DNA of 64,000 bases from Paracoccus liaowanqingii. GTDB lineage: Bacteria; Pseudomonadota; Alphaproteobacteria; Rhodobacterales; Rhodobacteraceae. The notes under the pieces were generated by a model. That model saw only the letters and a program-made list of their open reading frames with translations. It did not search any database and was not told where the DNA came from. This document shows positions 18,660 to 28,910 of this stretch, piece after piece (position 1 is the stretch's first letter; every line of letters begins with the position of its first letter). A program made the position numbers and the translations under genes. The stretch is taken from assembly GCF_004683865.2 (NCBI RefSeq), contig NZ_CP038439.1:2916001-2980000 (forward strand), read 5' to 3'.

Positions 18660-19124
18660 ATGACCCGCATCCGACGCCCCCTTGCCCTGCTGGCCGTGCC
18701 GCTTCTGGCGCTGGCCTGCCTGACCACGGCCCCGCCCGCCCAGGCCCAGCAGAGCTTCATCGACATCACCAACAACCGGGGCGGCAACGTGCTGCAGATG
18801 GTCCAGCGCCGGTCCGAGCTGGAGCGTTCGGGCAAGACCGTGCGCATCCGCGGCTATTGCCGGTCGGCCTGCACGATCCTGACGACGCTGCCCAATGCCT
18901 GTCTGGGCCCGCGCGCACGGATCGGCTTTCACGCGCCCCGCATCCCGAACACGCAGATCATCCCGCCCTATGTCGACCAGATCATGGGCAACTTCTACCG
19001 CAACGGCATCCGCGACCGCTGGTTCGGCGGCTGGAACCGCTCGATCGAGATGCAGGTGATCACCGCCCGCGAATATGTCCGGCTGGACCCGCAGGCGCGC
19101 ATCTGCGGCAGCATCCGGGGCTGA
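18660..19124 (+). CDS. Secreted ClpP/crotonase-fold-like protein of unknown function
   Basis: A 154-residue exported protein. The first 29 or so residues are a typical signal peptide ([19 protein letters not shown], cleavage near AQA). The mature part has [19 protein letters not shown] followed by RIGFHAPR, which recalls periplasmic proteins of the COG3904 type with a ClpP-like fold, where the Ser after R would be the nucleophile and the His lies in GFH. Cysteines at the RGYCRSACT segment and near the C-terminus (RICGSIRG) could form disulfides. No protease activity is shown; it is an inference from the local motif. Confidence 0.65.
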   Translation: MTRIRRPLALLAVPLLALACLTTAPPAQAQQSFIDITNNRGGNVLQMVQRRSELERSGKTVRIRGYCRSACTILTTLPNACLGPRARIGFHAPRIPNTQIIPPYVDQIMGNFYRNGIRDRWFGGWNRSIEMQVITAREYVRLDPQARICGSIRG

Positions 19125-19139
19125 GGGCGCGCCGCGCGA

Positions 19140-19903
19140 TCACTCGCGCAGGCGCCAGCCGGTGGCGAAGATCCAGCGGATGATGCCCAGGCAGACCACC
19201 ACCATGATCGCCACCGCGACCAGCGACACGCCCACCGGCACGTCGGCCAGCCCGAAGAACGACCAGCGAAACCCCGAGATCAGGTAGAGGACCGGGTTCA
19301 GCTTGGCCACGCCTTCCCAGAACGGCGGCAGCATGCTGGCCGAGTAGAAGGCCCCGCCCAGGAAGACCAGCGGCATGATGATCATCATCGGCACGATCTG
19401 CAGCTGCTCGAAGGACTTGGCCCACAGCCCGATGATGAAGCCCAGCAGGCTGAAGCCCACCGAGGACAGCACCAGGAACGCCACCATCCAAACCGGGTGC
19501 AGGATGTGGACGCCCACGAAGACGAAGCTGGTCACGAGGATCACCAGCGCGATCATGATCGACTTGACGGCGGCGGCGCCCACGAAGCCCATTGTGACCT
19601 CGATCCAGCCGACCGGGGACACGAGGTATTCGTAGATCGTGCCCGAGAACTTGGGGAAATAGATCCCGAAGCTGGCGTTGCTGACCGCCTGCTGCAGCAC
19701 CGTCAGCATCATCAGCCCGGGCACGATGAAGGCCGCGTATTCGACCCCCTCGACCGACTGGATGCGCCCGCCGATGGCCGCGCCGAAGACCACGAAATAA
19801 AGGACCGTGGACAGCACCGGGGATGCCAGCGACTGCCAGATGGTGCGGAAGAACCGCATCATCTCGTGATGGAAGATGGCCCAGACGCCATTCCAGTTGA
19901 TGC

Positions 19904-19907
<4 letters not shown>
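19140..19907 (-). CDS. ABC-2 type transporter permease (YadH-like)
   Basis: A 255-residue inner-membrane permease with six hydrophobic segments, among them [16 protein letters not shown] and [19 protein letters not shown]. It resembles YadH/DrrB-type ABC-2 permeases, which export lipids, drugs or polysaccharides; the substrate is unknown. Its start overlaps the stop of the ATPase gene by four bases (ATGA), so the two are translationally coupled and form one transporter. Confidence 0.9.
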
Positions 19908-20833
<926 letters not shown>

Positions 20834-20966
20834 GCGCCTGTCTCCTGCTGATGATGGCTGGGGTCCGTGCCGCCGGGCGACCCGCGTCCGGCCCGCAGAT
20901 AAGCACCCCGGCGCCCGATTGCCAGAGCCCCCGGGATCGGGGTCCCGATCCGGACCTCCGCCCGCC

Positions 20967-21647
20967 CTACCCCCGCAGGACGCCCCGGCTCATGTGCCGC
21001 TTGCGCGCGAAGCCCTGCGCGCGGGCGACCTCGAACCCCGCCGCCTGCAGCGCGCGGCGCACATGGCCCGCGGCGGTATAGGTGGCAAAGCTGCCCCCCG
21101 GCGCGGTGTGGGCCGCGACCTGGGCCATCAGGGCCGCATCCCACATCTCGGGGTTCTTGGCGGGCGAGAACCCGTCCAGGAACCACGCCTCCGCCAGCCC
21201 CTCCCACCCGGGCAGAACCTCACGCACATCGCCCGTCACGACACTCAGCTCGACCAGCCCCACGCGGCAGGTGCGCAGGCCCCAGCCCGCCCGCAGCTCA
21301 GCGGCCAGCGCGTCCAGCTCGGGGAAGGCGGCATGGGCGCGGGCCAGCTGCTGCACCGTCATCGGAAAGGCCTCGAAGCTGGTCATCCACACCGGCACCC
21401 GCGCCACCTGCGCCAGGGCCAGCGCGTTCAGCCCGGTGCCGAAGCCCAGTTCGGCCACGTGAAAGCCCGGGCGCAGCCGGTCGGGCAACTCGTTGCCCTG
21501 CAAAAAGACATGCCGCGTCTCGGCCAGGCCCCCCGCCAGGCTGAAATAGGGATCGTCGAACCGGGTCGAGACCGGCACGCCGCCGTCGCGCCAATCCAGG
21601 TCTGGGGCAGGCTCGTCATCGGGGCGGGGATCGGCTATGGCATCCAT
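20967..21647 (-). CDS. mnmD: tRNA 5-methylaminomethyl-2-thiouridine methyltransferase (MnmD, MnmC N-domain only)
   Basis: A 226-residue SAM methyltransferase matching the N-terminal domain of MnmC, which completes mnm5s2U at the tRNA wobble position. It shows FDDPYFSLAGGLAETRHVFL, the SAM loop AELGFGTGLNALAL near residue 65, and AWFLDGFSPAKNPEMW near 150. E. coli MnmC joins this domain to an FAD oxidoreductase; here the protein stops after the methyltransferase. A divergent gene starting only 29 bp away encodes a separate FAD oxidoreductase, so the two activities appear to be split. Confidence 0.88.
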   Translation of the reverse strand: MDAIADPRPDDEPAPDLDWRDGGVPVSTRFDDPYFSLAGGLAETRHVFLQGNELPDRLRPGFHVAELGFGTGLNALALAQVARVPVWMTSFEAFPMTVQQLARAHAAFPELDALAAELRAGWGLRTCRVGLVELSVVTGDVREVLPGWEGLAEAWFLDGFSPAKNPEMWDAALMAQVAAHTAPGGSFATYTAAGHVRRALQAAGFEVARAQGFARKRHMSRGVLRG

Positions 21648-21676
21648 CGGGCAAGCTTTCGGGAAAGGGCGCGGCT

Positions 21677-22729
21677 TTGGCAAGGGTGATCCATGTGGCC
21701 GGGGCGGGCATCTTCGGGCTGTCCTGCGCCTGGATGCTGGCCCGCCGGGGCGCCGGGGTCCGGGTGTTCGAGGCGCGGCACATCGGCGCGGGCGCCTCGG
21801 GCGGGCATGTCGGCGCGCTGGCCCCCCATGCGCCGGACAACTGGAACCCCAAGAAGGCGCTGCAGCTGCAAAGCCTGCTGGCCGCCCCGGCGTTCTGGGC
21901 CGAGGTCGAGGATGCCGCGGGCCTGCCCTCGGGCTACGGGCGGACCGGGCGGCTGCAACCCGTGCCGGATGCCCCGACGGCCGAGCGCCTGCAGGACCGC
22001 ATCGCCGCCGCCGCGCAGCAGTGGCCCCGGGACATGGGCATGTCCCTGACCCGCGATCCGCAGGCGGCGCTGATCCCCGACAGCCCCTCGGGCATCTGGC
22101 TGCAGGACGCGCTGACGGCACGCCTGAACCCCCGCGCGGCGCTGGCGGCGCTGGCCGCCGCGATCCGCGCCAGGGGCGGCGAGATCCTCGAGGCCCGCCC
22201 CGCCCCCGACCCCACCCCCGACCCCGCGCCCGACGATGCTCCCACGATCTGGGCCACCGGCACGCCTGGCCTGCAGGACCTGAACGCTGCGCTGGACCGG
22301 CGGATCGGCCAGGGGGTCAAGGGCCAGTCGCTGCTTCTGGCCCATGCCGCGCCGGACAGCCCGCAGGTCTTCGCCGACGGGCTGCACATCGTGCCCCATG
22401 CGGACGGCACCACGGCCATCGGCTCGACCTCGGAGAACAGCTACGACCACGACCGCCCCGACCACCAGGCCCGGGACCTGCTGGCCCGCGCCATCGCGCT
22501 CTGCCCGGCCCTGGGCCAGGCCCCGGTCCTCGACATCTGGGCGGGGCTGCGCCCCCGCGCCCGCTCGCGCGCCCCCGTCCTCGCCCCCTGGCCCGGCCGG
22601 CCCGGCCATCTGATCGCCAATGGCGGCTTCAAGATCGGCTTCGGCATGGCGCCGCTGATCGCCGATCTGGCCGCGCAGATGCTGCTCGACGGCCGCACCG
22701 ACCTGCCCGACCTCTTCGCCCTGCCCTGA
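21677..22729 (+). CDS. FAD-dependent oxidoreductase (DAO family), possible MnmC C-domain partner
   Basis: A 350-residue D-amino-acid-oxidase-family flavoprotein. It opens with the dinucleotide loop GAGIFGLSCAWMLARRG, then GAGASGGHVGALAPHAPD, and ends with WAGLRPRARSRAP and NGGFKIGFGMAP, which form the FAD site. In MnmC a domain of this kind removes the carboxymethyl group before methylation. Lying 29 bp from the divergent mnmD gene, it could perform that step, but a stand-alone amine or glycine oxidase is equally possible. The start is TTG at 21677 or GTG at 21686; no ATG is available upstream. A proline/aspartate repeat (PDPTPDPAPDDAP) marks a loop in the middle. Confidence 0.8.
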   Translation: MARVIHVAGAGIFGLSCAWMLARRGAGVRVFEARHIGAGASGGHVGALAPHAPDNWNPKKALQLQSLLAAPAFWAEVEDAAGLPSGYGRTGRLQPVPDAPTAERLQDRIAAAAQQWPRDMGMSLTRDPQAALIPDSPSGIWLQDALTARLNPRAALAALAAAIRARGGEILEARPAPDPTPDPAPDDAPTIWATGTPGLQDLNAALDRRIGQGVKGQSLLLAHAAPDSPQVFADGLHIVPHADGTTAIGSTSENSYDHDRPDHQARDLLARAIALCPALGQAPVLDIWAGLRPRARSRAPVLAPWPGRPGHLIANGGFKIGFGMAPLIADLAAQMLLDGRTDLPDLFALP

Positions 22730-22750
22730 CCCCGTCCCCTGCGGCGGTCC

Positions 22751-22798
22751 GCAAATATCCCGGGGGGATCGCGGCACGCGATGGAGGGCTGGCCCCCC
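22751..22798 (+). repeat. Intergenic repeat copy 2
   Basis: AAATATCCCGGGGGGATC, then CGCGGCACGCG, then an imperfect GGGC-TG-GCCC hairpin. It occupies most of the 128-bp gap between the FAD oxidoreductase and the DUF4202-CbiX gene. The CGGCACGCG block is shared with copy 4. Confidence 0.65.
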
Positions 22799-22857
22799 TT
22801 CCCCGCTTGCCACCCGTGCCCCGCCCGCGCATCCTGTCCCAAAGCCCGGAGACGCCC

Positions 22858-24129
22858 ATGACCACACGCCTCGACCATGCCTTCACCGCCATCGACGCGG
22901 CCAATGCCCATGACCCCAAGCTCGAGGACGGCCAGCCCGCCAACCTGCTCTATGGCCAGCGGATGACGGCAGAGCAGCAGCGCCTGTTCCCGCAGGCCGA
23001 CGACGTGCTGCGCATCGCCTGCCGCGGCCAGCATGTCGAACGCTGGACCCTGCCGCGCAGCGACTACCCGATGAACCGCCCCGGCTACCTGGCGTGGCGC
23101 CAGGAACAGGGCCGCCGCCATGCCGACCGCATCGCGGGCATCATGGCGGATGCGGGCTACGACGCGGACGACATCGCCGCCGCCCGGCGCATGCTGACCA
23201 AGCAGGGGATCAAGCGCGACCCCCAGGTCCAGGCGCTGGAGGATGTCATCTGCTTCACCTTCATCCGCTGGTATCTGGGCGACTTCACCGCCGAGATGCC
23301 CGACGACAAGCTGCCCCGCATCCTGGAAAAGACCGCCCGCAAGATGTCCGCCGAGGGCCGCGCCCGCGCCCTGGCCGAGTTCGACATGCCCGAGGCGCTG
23401 GCCGGCTATTTCCTTGAGGCCGAGCAGCCCCGGACCCTGACCCGCGCCGTCATCGTCTCGCATGGCCAGCCCGGCGATCCCGAACCCCAGCAGGCCGCCA
23501 TCGAGGCGCTGGCGGCCGAGGTCGCCCGCCACTGCCCCGGCATCGAGGTCTTGGGCGCGACGCTGGCCGCGCCCGACGCGCTGGCCCGCACCTGCCGCAG
23601 CGATTGCGTCGTCTATCCGATGTTCATGGCCGAGGGCTGGTTCACCGGCACCGAGCTGCCCCGCCGCCTGACCGCCGCCGGCGCGCCGGGCGCCCATATC
23701 ATGCGCCCCTTCGGCACCGACCCGAACCTGCCCGAACTGCTGGTCGAGAAGACCCGCCAGGCGGCCGAGGGCCGGGGCTGGGACCTCGCCTCGGTCACGA
23801 TCCTCCTGGCCGCGCACGGCTCGCAGCGCAGCCAGGCCAGCCATGACATCACCCTGGCGCTGGCCGAGCGGCTGGCCCCGCATGTCGCCCGCGTCGTGCC
23901 GGGCTTCGTCGAACAGGACCCGCTGCTGGCCGATGCGGCGCGGGGCCTCGACCGCGCCGTCAGCCTGCCCCTCTTCGCGCTGCGCGCCGAACATGTGCTG
24001 GACGACCTGCCGCAGGCGCTGGACGCGGCGGGCTTCACCGGCCCGCGCCTGGATCCGATCGGCCTGGCCCCCGAGGTGCCCGCCATGATCGCGCGGTCCA
24101 TCCTGGCCGAGATGGCGGCGCTCAGGTGA
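22858..24129 (+). CDS. DUF4202 - CbiX (sirohydrochlorin chelatase-like) fusion protein
   Basis: A 423-residue two-part protein. Residues 1 to about 190 match DUF4202 ([68 protein letters not shown]). From about residue 194 comes a two-lobed CbiX region, with [10 protein letters not shown] in the first lobe and [14 protein letters not shown] in the second. CbiX-type chelatases insert cobalt or iron into sirohydrochlorin; DUF4202 has no known role. I believe the two are usually separate proteins. At the junction the in-frame CTG of CTGACCCGC (23437) could be a changed ATG start. Its stop overlaps the kynA start (GTGA). Confidence 0.8.
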   Translation: MTTRLDHAFTAIDAANAHDPKLEDGQPANLLYGQRMTAEQQRLFPQADDVLRIACRGQHVERWTLPRSDYPMNRPGYLAWRQEQGRRHADRIAGIMADAGYDADDIAAARRMLTKQGIKRDPQVQALEDVICFTFIRWYLGDFTAEMPDDKLPRILEKTARKMSAEGRARALAEFDMPEALAGYFLEAEQPRTLTRAVIVSHGQPGDPEPQQAAIEALAAEVARHCPGIEVLGATLAAPDALARTCRSDCVVYPMFMAEGWFTGTELPRRLTAAGAPGAHIMRPFGTDPNLPELLVEKTRQAAEGRGWDLASVTILLAAHGSQRSQASHDITLALAERLAPHVARVVPGFVEQDPLLADAARGLDRAVSLPLFALRAEHVLDDLPQALDAAGFTGPRLDPIGLAPEVPAMIARSILAEMAALR

Positions 24130-24947
24130 CCGGCTGCCCGGAGGCCGAGGGCGCGCGCATGTCCTTCGACGGGCGCATGTCCTATGGCGACTATCTGGAT
24201 CTGGACCGCCTTCTGGCGGCCCAGCATCCCCGCTCGGACGCGCATGACGAGATGCTGTTCATCATCCAGCACCAGACCAGCGAGTTGTGGATGAAGCTGG
24301 CTTTGCTCGAGATGGGCGCGGCGCGGGACCGGATCGCCGCGGGCGACCTGCGCCCCGCCTTCAAGATGCTGGCCCGCGTGGCGCGCATCATGGAGCAGCT
24401 GAACAGCGCATGGGACGTGCTGCGCACGATGACGCCGTCCGAATACTCGACCTTTCGCCCGGCGCTGGCCGAAAGCAGCGGCTTCCAGTCGCATCAGTAC
24501 CGGATGATCGAGTTCGTGGCGGGCAACCGCAACATGGCGATGATCGGCCCCCACGACCACCGCCCCGACCTGGCGGACGCGCTGCGGGCCGAGGCCGCGC
24601 GCCCTTCCCTCTATGACGAGGTGCTGGCCCGCCTGCGCGCGGCGGGCTTCGACGTGCCGCCCCGCGCCGCGCGGGACCTGCCCCACCGGCCCGACCCGGC
24701 GGCGCGCGCCGCCTGGCTGCAGGTCTATCGCGACCCCGCCGCCCACTGGGAGCTGTACGAGCTGGCCGAGAAGCTGGTCGATTTCGAGGATTACTTCCGC
24801 CGCTGGCGCTTCAACCACGTGACGACGGTGGAACGCATCATCGGCTTCAAGCGCGGCTCGGGCGGCACCTCGGGGGTGACCTACCTGCGCCGGATGCTGG
24901 ACGTCGTCCTGTTCCCCGACCTGTGGGAGCTGCGGTCCGAGCTGTAG
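24126..24947 (+). CDS. kynA: Tryptophan 2,3-dioxygenase
   Basis: A 273-residue heme dioxygenase that opens the indole ring of tryptophan to N-formylkynurenine, the first step of the kynurenine pathway. Family segments are [18 protein letters not shown] near residue 45, [18 protein letters not shown] near 120, and [17 protein letters not shown] near 235, where the His is the heme ligand; [12 protein letters not shown] follows. I favour the GTG at 24126, which overlaps the previous stop, because residues [17 protein letters not shown] resemble the N-termini I recall in relatives; the ATG at 24159 is the alternative. No kynB or kynU gene is in the window. Confidence 0.92.
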   Translation: MTGCPEAEGARMSFDGRMSYGDYLDLDRLLAAQHPRSDAHDEMLFIIQHQTSELWMKLALLEMGAARDRIAAGDLRPAFKMLARVARIMEQLNSAWDVLRTMTPSEYSTFRPALAESSGFQSHQYRMIEFVAGNRNMAMIGPHDHRPDLADALRAEAARPSLYDEVLARLRAAGFDVPPRAARDLPHRPDPAARAAWLQVYRDPAAHWELYELAEKLVDFEDYFRRWRFNHVTTVERIIGFKRGSGGTSGVTYLRRMLDVVLFPDLWELRSEL

Positions 24948-24986
24948 GGACGCCGCCGCGCCTGCCCATGGCGTCAGATCGCAGGC

Positions 24987-25703
24987 TCAGCGCCGGTAAT
25001 AGGCATAGCTGCCCGCCACGGTGAAGCCCATCGCCGCATAGGTCGCCCGCGCCGCGGCATTGCCTTGGCTGACCGCCAGGGCGATGCGCGTGACGCCCAG
25101 ATCGCCGGCCCAGAAGGCCGCCTGCCGCATCATCCATCCGGCCAGCCCCTGCCGGCGGAAGGCCGGCAGCACCTCCAGCGCATGGATCATCGCCACCGGG
25201 CCGTGGATCGCCACGAAGCCCGCCCCGGCGGCTCGGTCGCGCAGGCGCCCCAGAAGGGCGGCCTTGGGTCCGGTCACGCGGTCCATCACCGCCTGCCGGG
25301 CGGGGGTGATGCTGCCCGCCTCCCAGATCCGGCGCTGGATCGCCAGCGGCGGCCAGATCGCGAAGGCGGTCACCGGCGGCGGCCTGCGGTCGGTCAGCAG
25401 GGCCAGCGGCGCCTCCATGACCAGCGTCGGGTTCTCGATGACATAGCCCTGCGCCCGCAGGTCGGCTTTCGGCCCGGCCTCGTCGTCCCAGGCCCGGACC
25501 AGCGGCGGCTGGCCCCAGACGGCATGCTGCGCCTCGGCGGCGGCCAGATCCCCCGCGGTCCACGGCCCGATGCCGCGCGCCGCGCTGACCCGGCCCCCGG
25601 CCCCCAGGCCGCGCCCGACCAGCAGGCCGCCGCAGCGCCGCGTCTCGGCGGGAACCCAGGTCGCCTCGAAGGCGGCCTCCAGATCGGCGTCGGGCCGCGC
25701 CAT
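24987..25703 (-). CDS. GNAT family N-acetyltransferase
   Basis: A 238-residue acetyl-CoA-dependent acetyltransferase. The acetyl-CoA loop VLPAFRRQGLAGWMMRQA lies near residue 180, followed by ALAVSQGNAAARATYAAMGF and the terminal YAYYRR. The N-terminal half is less typical and may carry a degenerate second GNAT fold. The acceptor is unknown. The ATG at 25703 overlaps the stop of the CinA-like gene by one base, so these two genes are co-translated. Confidence 0.82.
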   Translation of the reverse strand: MARPDADLEAAFEATWVPAETRRCGGLLVGRGLGAGGRVSAARGIGPWTAGDLAAAEAQHAVWGQPPLVRAWDDEAGPKADLRAQGYVIENPTLVMEAPLALLTDRRPPPVTAFAIWPPLAIQRRIWEAGSITPARQAVMDRVTGPKAALLGRLRDRAAGAGFVAIHGPVAMIHALEVLPAFRRQGLAGWMMRQAAFWAGDLGVTRIALAVSQGNAAARATYAAMGFTVAGSYAYYRR

Positions 25704-26443
25704 CAGAGGCCGATCCGCTCCTTCAGCGCCGCCATCGCCTGATCGACGCGGGCCGCGTCCAGGCCGCGCACGACCAGGTTCGTGCCCCAGCCCGTGTCGT
25801 CGCGGAACGGATAGGATCCCAGAGACAGGTCCGCAAACTCGCCGGCCACCGCCTGCAGATCCTCGGCCACGTCGCTTTCGCCGCGCCGCACCTCGACCGA
25901 CAGCGACCGGACCGGGCGCCCGCCCGGCAGGCGCGGGATCAGCCAGTCGACCATGCCGCGAAACACCTCGGGCACCCCGGCCATCACATGGGTCGCGCCG
26001 ATCGAGAAGCCCGGCGCGGCCGAGACGGCATTGTCGATCAGCGTGGCGCCCACGGGGATGCGGGCCATGCGCAGGCGGTTCTCGGTCAGCGCCATGCCCA
26101 TGCGGTCGCAGCGCTCCTGCAGCAGGGCGCGGGCCTCGGGGTGGATCTCGACCGTGGTGCCATGGGCGGCGGCCACGGCATCGGCGGTGATGTCGTCATG
26201 CGTGGGCCCGATCCCGCCCGAGGTGAACAGCAGGTCGTAGCCGCCCCCCAGGGTGCCGTCCAGCGCCCGGATCGCCGCCACAATGCGGTCGTGATCGTCC
26301 GAGACGACGCGGATCTCCTGCAGGTCGAAGCCGGTGGCGGTCAGCACCTGGGCCAGGTGATGGGCGTTGCCCTCGCGGGTGCGGCCCGACAGGATCTCGT
26401 CGCCGATGACAAGGATGGCGGCGGTGGGGTTGTCCGACTGCAT
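25703..26443 (-). CDS. Molybdopterin-binding protein (CinA N-terminal-like)
   Basis: A 246-residue MoCF-biosynthesis/CinA-N domain protein. It has AAILVIGDEILSGRTREGN at the start, then the FTSGGIGPTHDDITADAVA loop near residue 75 and AAPGFSIGATHVMAGVPEV near 140. It lacks the C-terminal pyridine-nucleotide amidase domain of full CinA. Relatives of this short form have been linked to nucleotide or pterin salvage, but no activity can be assigned here. The ATG at 26443 begins the conserved strand. It sits upstream of, and overlaps by one base, the GNAT gene. Confidence 0.85.
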   Translation of the reverse strand: MQSDNPTAAILVIGDEILSGRTREGNAHHLAQVLTATGFDLQEIRVVSDDHDRIVAAIRALDGTLGGGYDLLFTSGGIGPTHDDITADAVAAAHGTTVEIHPEARALLQERCDRMGMALTENRLRMARIPVGATLIDNAVSAAPGFSIGATHVMAGVPEVFRGMVDWLIPRLPGGRPVRSLSVEVRRGESDVAEDLQAVAGEFADLSLGSYPFRDDTGWGTNLVVRGLDAARVDQAMAALKERIGL

Positions 26444-26553
26444 GGCGGGGTCCGTGGCTTGGGGAAAGGATCTGCCTGTTCTATGCCCGCGCGAAGGGCT
26501 GGAACAAGTGGGCGCGCGCATCTATCTAGGTCGGCAGACAGAAAGGATCCGCG

Positions 26554-27351
26554 ATGGACGACAGCCATATCACAAAGGAAGGCATCCGCATCCACATGCC
26601 GGGCGATTTCGCGGGCATGCGGGCGGCGGGGGCGCTGGCGGCGCAGGTCCTGGACGAGGTGGGGGCGCTGGTCGAGCCCGGCACGACCACCGGCGCGCTG
26701 GACGACTTCATCACGCGGCGCGTGGCGGAACTGGGCGCGACCTCGGCCACGATCGGCTATCGCGGGTATCAGCATGCCAGCTGCATCAGCGTGAACCACG
26801 TCGTCTGCCACGGCATCCCTGGCGACAAGCTGCTGAAGGATGGCGACATCCTCAACATCGACGTGACGGTGATCCTGGACGGCTGGTTCGGCGACACCAG
26901 CCGCATGTATGTCGCGGGCCGCGCCTCGCTGAAGGCGCAGCGGCTGCTGCAGGTGACCCATGACGCGCTGATGAAGGGGATCGAGGCCGTGCGCCCCGGC
27001 GCCACCTTCGGCGATATCGGCGCCGCCATCCAGACCTATGCCGAGGAACGCCGCATGTCCGTCGTGCGCGACTTCTGCGGCCACGGCATCGGCAAGGTCT
27101 TCCACGCACCGCCCAACGTGCTGCATTTCGGCCGCCCCGGCAAAGGCCCCCTGCTGGAAGAAGGCATGTTCTTCACCATCGAGCCGATGATCAACCTGGG
27201 CCGCCCCGAGACCAAGGTCCTGGCCGACGACTGGACGGCGGTCACCCGCGACAAGTCCCTGTCGGCGCAGTTCGAGCATTCCATCGGCGTCACCGCCACC
27301 GGCTGCGAGATCTTCACGCCCTCGGACCGGTTCTTCCCCGAGATGAGCTGA
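26554..27351 (+). CDS. map: Methionine aminopeptidase, type I
   Basis: A 265-residue type I methionine aminopeptidase, which removes the starting Met from new proteins. The five metal ligands are in place: Asp in NIDVTVILDG, Asp in GWFGDTSRMY, His in FCGHGIGKVF, Glu in FFTIEPMINL and Glu in AQFEHSIGVT. The conserved HGIPGDKLLKDGDILN segment precedes them. An AAGGA site lies six bases before the ATG. It is divergent from the CinA-like gene and converges with yqgE 36 bp on. Confidence 0.95.
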   Translation: MDDSHITKEGIRIHMPGDFAGMRAAGALAAQVLDEVGALVEPGTTTGALDDFITRRVAELGATSATIGYRGYQHASCISVNHVVCHGIPGDKLLKDGDILNIDVTVILDGWFGDTSRMYVAGRASLKAQRLLQVTHDALMKGIEAVRPGATFGDIGAAIQTYAEERRMSVVRDFCGHGIGKVFHAPPNVLHFGRPGKGPLLEEGMFFTIEPMINLGRPETKVLADDWTAVTRDKSLSAQFEHSIGVTATGCEIFTPSDRFFPEMS

Positions 27352-27387
27352 GGCCGCGTTGCGTCCCGCGATCGCCGGGGGCGCTGC

Positions 27388-27999
27388 TCAGGCGCGGCCG
27401 GCTGCCGCCGACAGCAGGGACGGATCGATGCCCTGGGCGCGCAGCGCGCGCTGCCATTTGTCCTCGTGGACCGGGTCGAAGATCAGGTCCTCGGCCCCTT
27501 CGCCGGTCAGCCAGCCATTGGCCAGCATCTCGGTCTCCAGCTGCCCGGGGCCCCAGCCCGCATAGCCCAGGGCCAGCACGGCGGGCTCGGGACCGTTGCC
27601 CTGCGCCAGATCGACCAGGATGTCGCGGGTGGTGGTCATCGCCAGGGCCTGGCCGATGCGCAGCCGCCCCTCGGGATCGCTGCCATGTTCCGAGACCTTG
27701 TGCAGCACGAAGCCGCGGCCGGGCTCGACCGGGCCGCCGAAGCGCACCTCGATCGGGCGGGCGGCGCCCTCGGCCTCGATGCCCAGCTGGTCCAGCAGCT
27801 CGTCGAAGCCCACATCGGGCAGGGGCCGGTTCAGCACCAGACCCATCGCGCCCTCGTCCGAATGCGCGCAGACCAGCACGACCGACCGTTCGAACCGGGG
27901 ATCGGCCATGCCGGGCATGGCGATCAGGATCTTGCCGGTCAGGTTGGCGGCGGCCTGGGGGACGGAAGCGGTGGGGTCGGTCGGGATGCGGCTCATCAT
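27388..27999 (-). CDS. YqgE/AlgH family protein (UPF0301)
   Basis: A 203-residue UPF0301 protein. Typical segments are LTGKILIAMPGMADPRFERS at the start, GAMGLVLNRPLPD, RFGGPVEPGRGFVLH and LGYAGWGPGQLETEM. The fold is known; the function is not, though a regulatory role has been proposed for AlgH in pseudomonads. ATGs at 27999 and 27996 are both possible. The divergent DsbD-N gene begins about 100 bp away; I recall this neighbour pair in other Rhodobacterales. Confidence 0.9.
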   Translation of the reverse strand: MMSRIPTDPTASVPQAAANLTGKILIAMPGMADPRFERSVVLVCAHSDEGAMGLVLNRPLPDVGFDELLDQLGIEAEGAARPIEVRFGGPVEPGRGFVLHKVSEHGSDPEGRLRIGQALAMTTTRDILVDLAQGNGPEPAVLALGYAGWGPGQLETEMLANGWLTGEGAEDLIFDPVHEDKWQRALRAQGIDPSLLSAAAGRA

Positions 28000-28100
28000 G
28001 GCTCCTTTTCGTCCTAGATCGGGCCTGGGCGGGGATGATGCAAGGCTTGCGCGGATTTGTGACTTTCCCCGCAGGCCGCACGGCGGGTATGGCTTGGGCC

Positions 28101-28910
28101 ATGACCCATCCCCTTGCCCGTCCCCTCGCCCTGGCCGCCTGCCTGGCCCTGACGCCCCTCACCGCGGGCGCCCAATCCGGCGATCTGCCGCCGGGGCTGG
28201 TCTCGGCCCGGCTGCTGCCCGGCTGGACGGACGCCGAGGGCAACCGCATCCTGGCCTTGGACCTGCAGTTGGCCCCGGGATGGAAGACCTATTGGCGCAG
28301 CCCCGGCGATACCGGCCTGCCCCCGCAATTCGACTGGCAGGGCGCGGGCAACCTGGACAGCGTCACCCTGCACTGGCCCGCCCCGCAGGCGATTCGCTCG
28401 GGCGAGGTGCTGGAGATGGGCTATCACGACCGCCTGATCCTGCCCTTCACCGCCCGGGCCACCGATCCGGACCAGCCGGTGGACATCCGCGCCCAGATCG
28501 ATCTGGGCCTGTGCGAGAACATCTGCGTGCCGGCCTTCCTGGACCTGCGGGCCCCGCCGGCGGGGGGCGCCACCGACCCCGCCATCGCCCGGGCGCTTGC
28601 GGCCGAGCCGATGCGCCTGGACCTGCACCCCGCCTGCACGGTGACACCCTTGGCCGACGGGCTGCGCGTGGCGATGGCCCTGCCGCCGGGCGAGGCCACG
28701 CTGGCCGCGATCGAGCTGACCGGCCATCCCCAGATCTGGGTCTCGGGCGCCGAGATCGCGCAGACGCCCGAGGGTGCGCAGGCGGTGGTCGAGATGGTCG
28801 GCCCCACGGCGGCGCCCTTCGATCTGGACCCGGCGGCCCTGCGCCTGACGGTCATCCCGGCGGACGGCGCCCGCGCGACCGAGATGACGGGCTGCGCGCC
28901 GACAGGCTAG
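28101..28910 (+). CDS. DsbD N-terminal-domain periplasmic protein
   Basis: A 269-residue exported protein with a signal peptide (PLARPLALAACLALTPLTAGA). The mature part matches the DsbD N-terminal/DsbC-like family: WKTYWRSPGDTGLPPQF near residue 60 and LGLCENICVPAF near 140, where two cysteines three apart could form the redox pair. In DsbD this domain passes electrons to periplasmic partners; here it stands alone without the membrane domain. I chose the ATG at 28101; earlier ATGs at 28035, 28038 and 28089 are in frame but lengthen the N-terminus beyond a normal signal. It ends in a CTAG shared with the RND gene. Confidence 0.75.
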   Translation: MTHPLARPLALAACLALTPLTAGAQSGDLPPGLVSARLLPGWTDAEGNRILALDLQLAPGWKTYWRSPGDTGLPPQFDWQGAGNLDSVTLHWPAPQAIRSGEVLEMGYHDRLILPFTARATDPDQPVDIRAQIDLGLCENICVPAFLDLRAPPAGGATDPAIARALAAEPMRLDLHPACTVTPLADGLRVAMALPPGEATLAAIELTGHPQIWVSGAEIAQTPEGAQAVVEMVGPTAAPFDLDPAALRLTVIPADGARATEMTGCAPTG

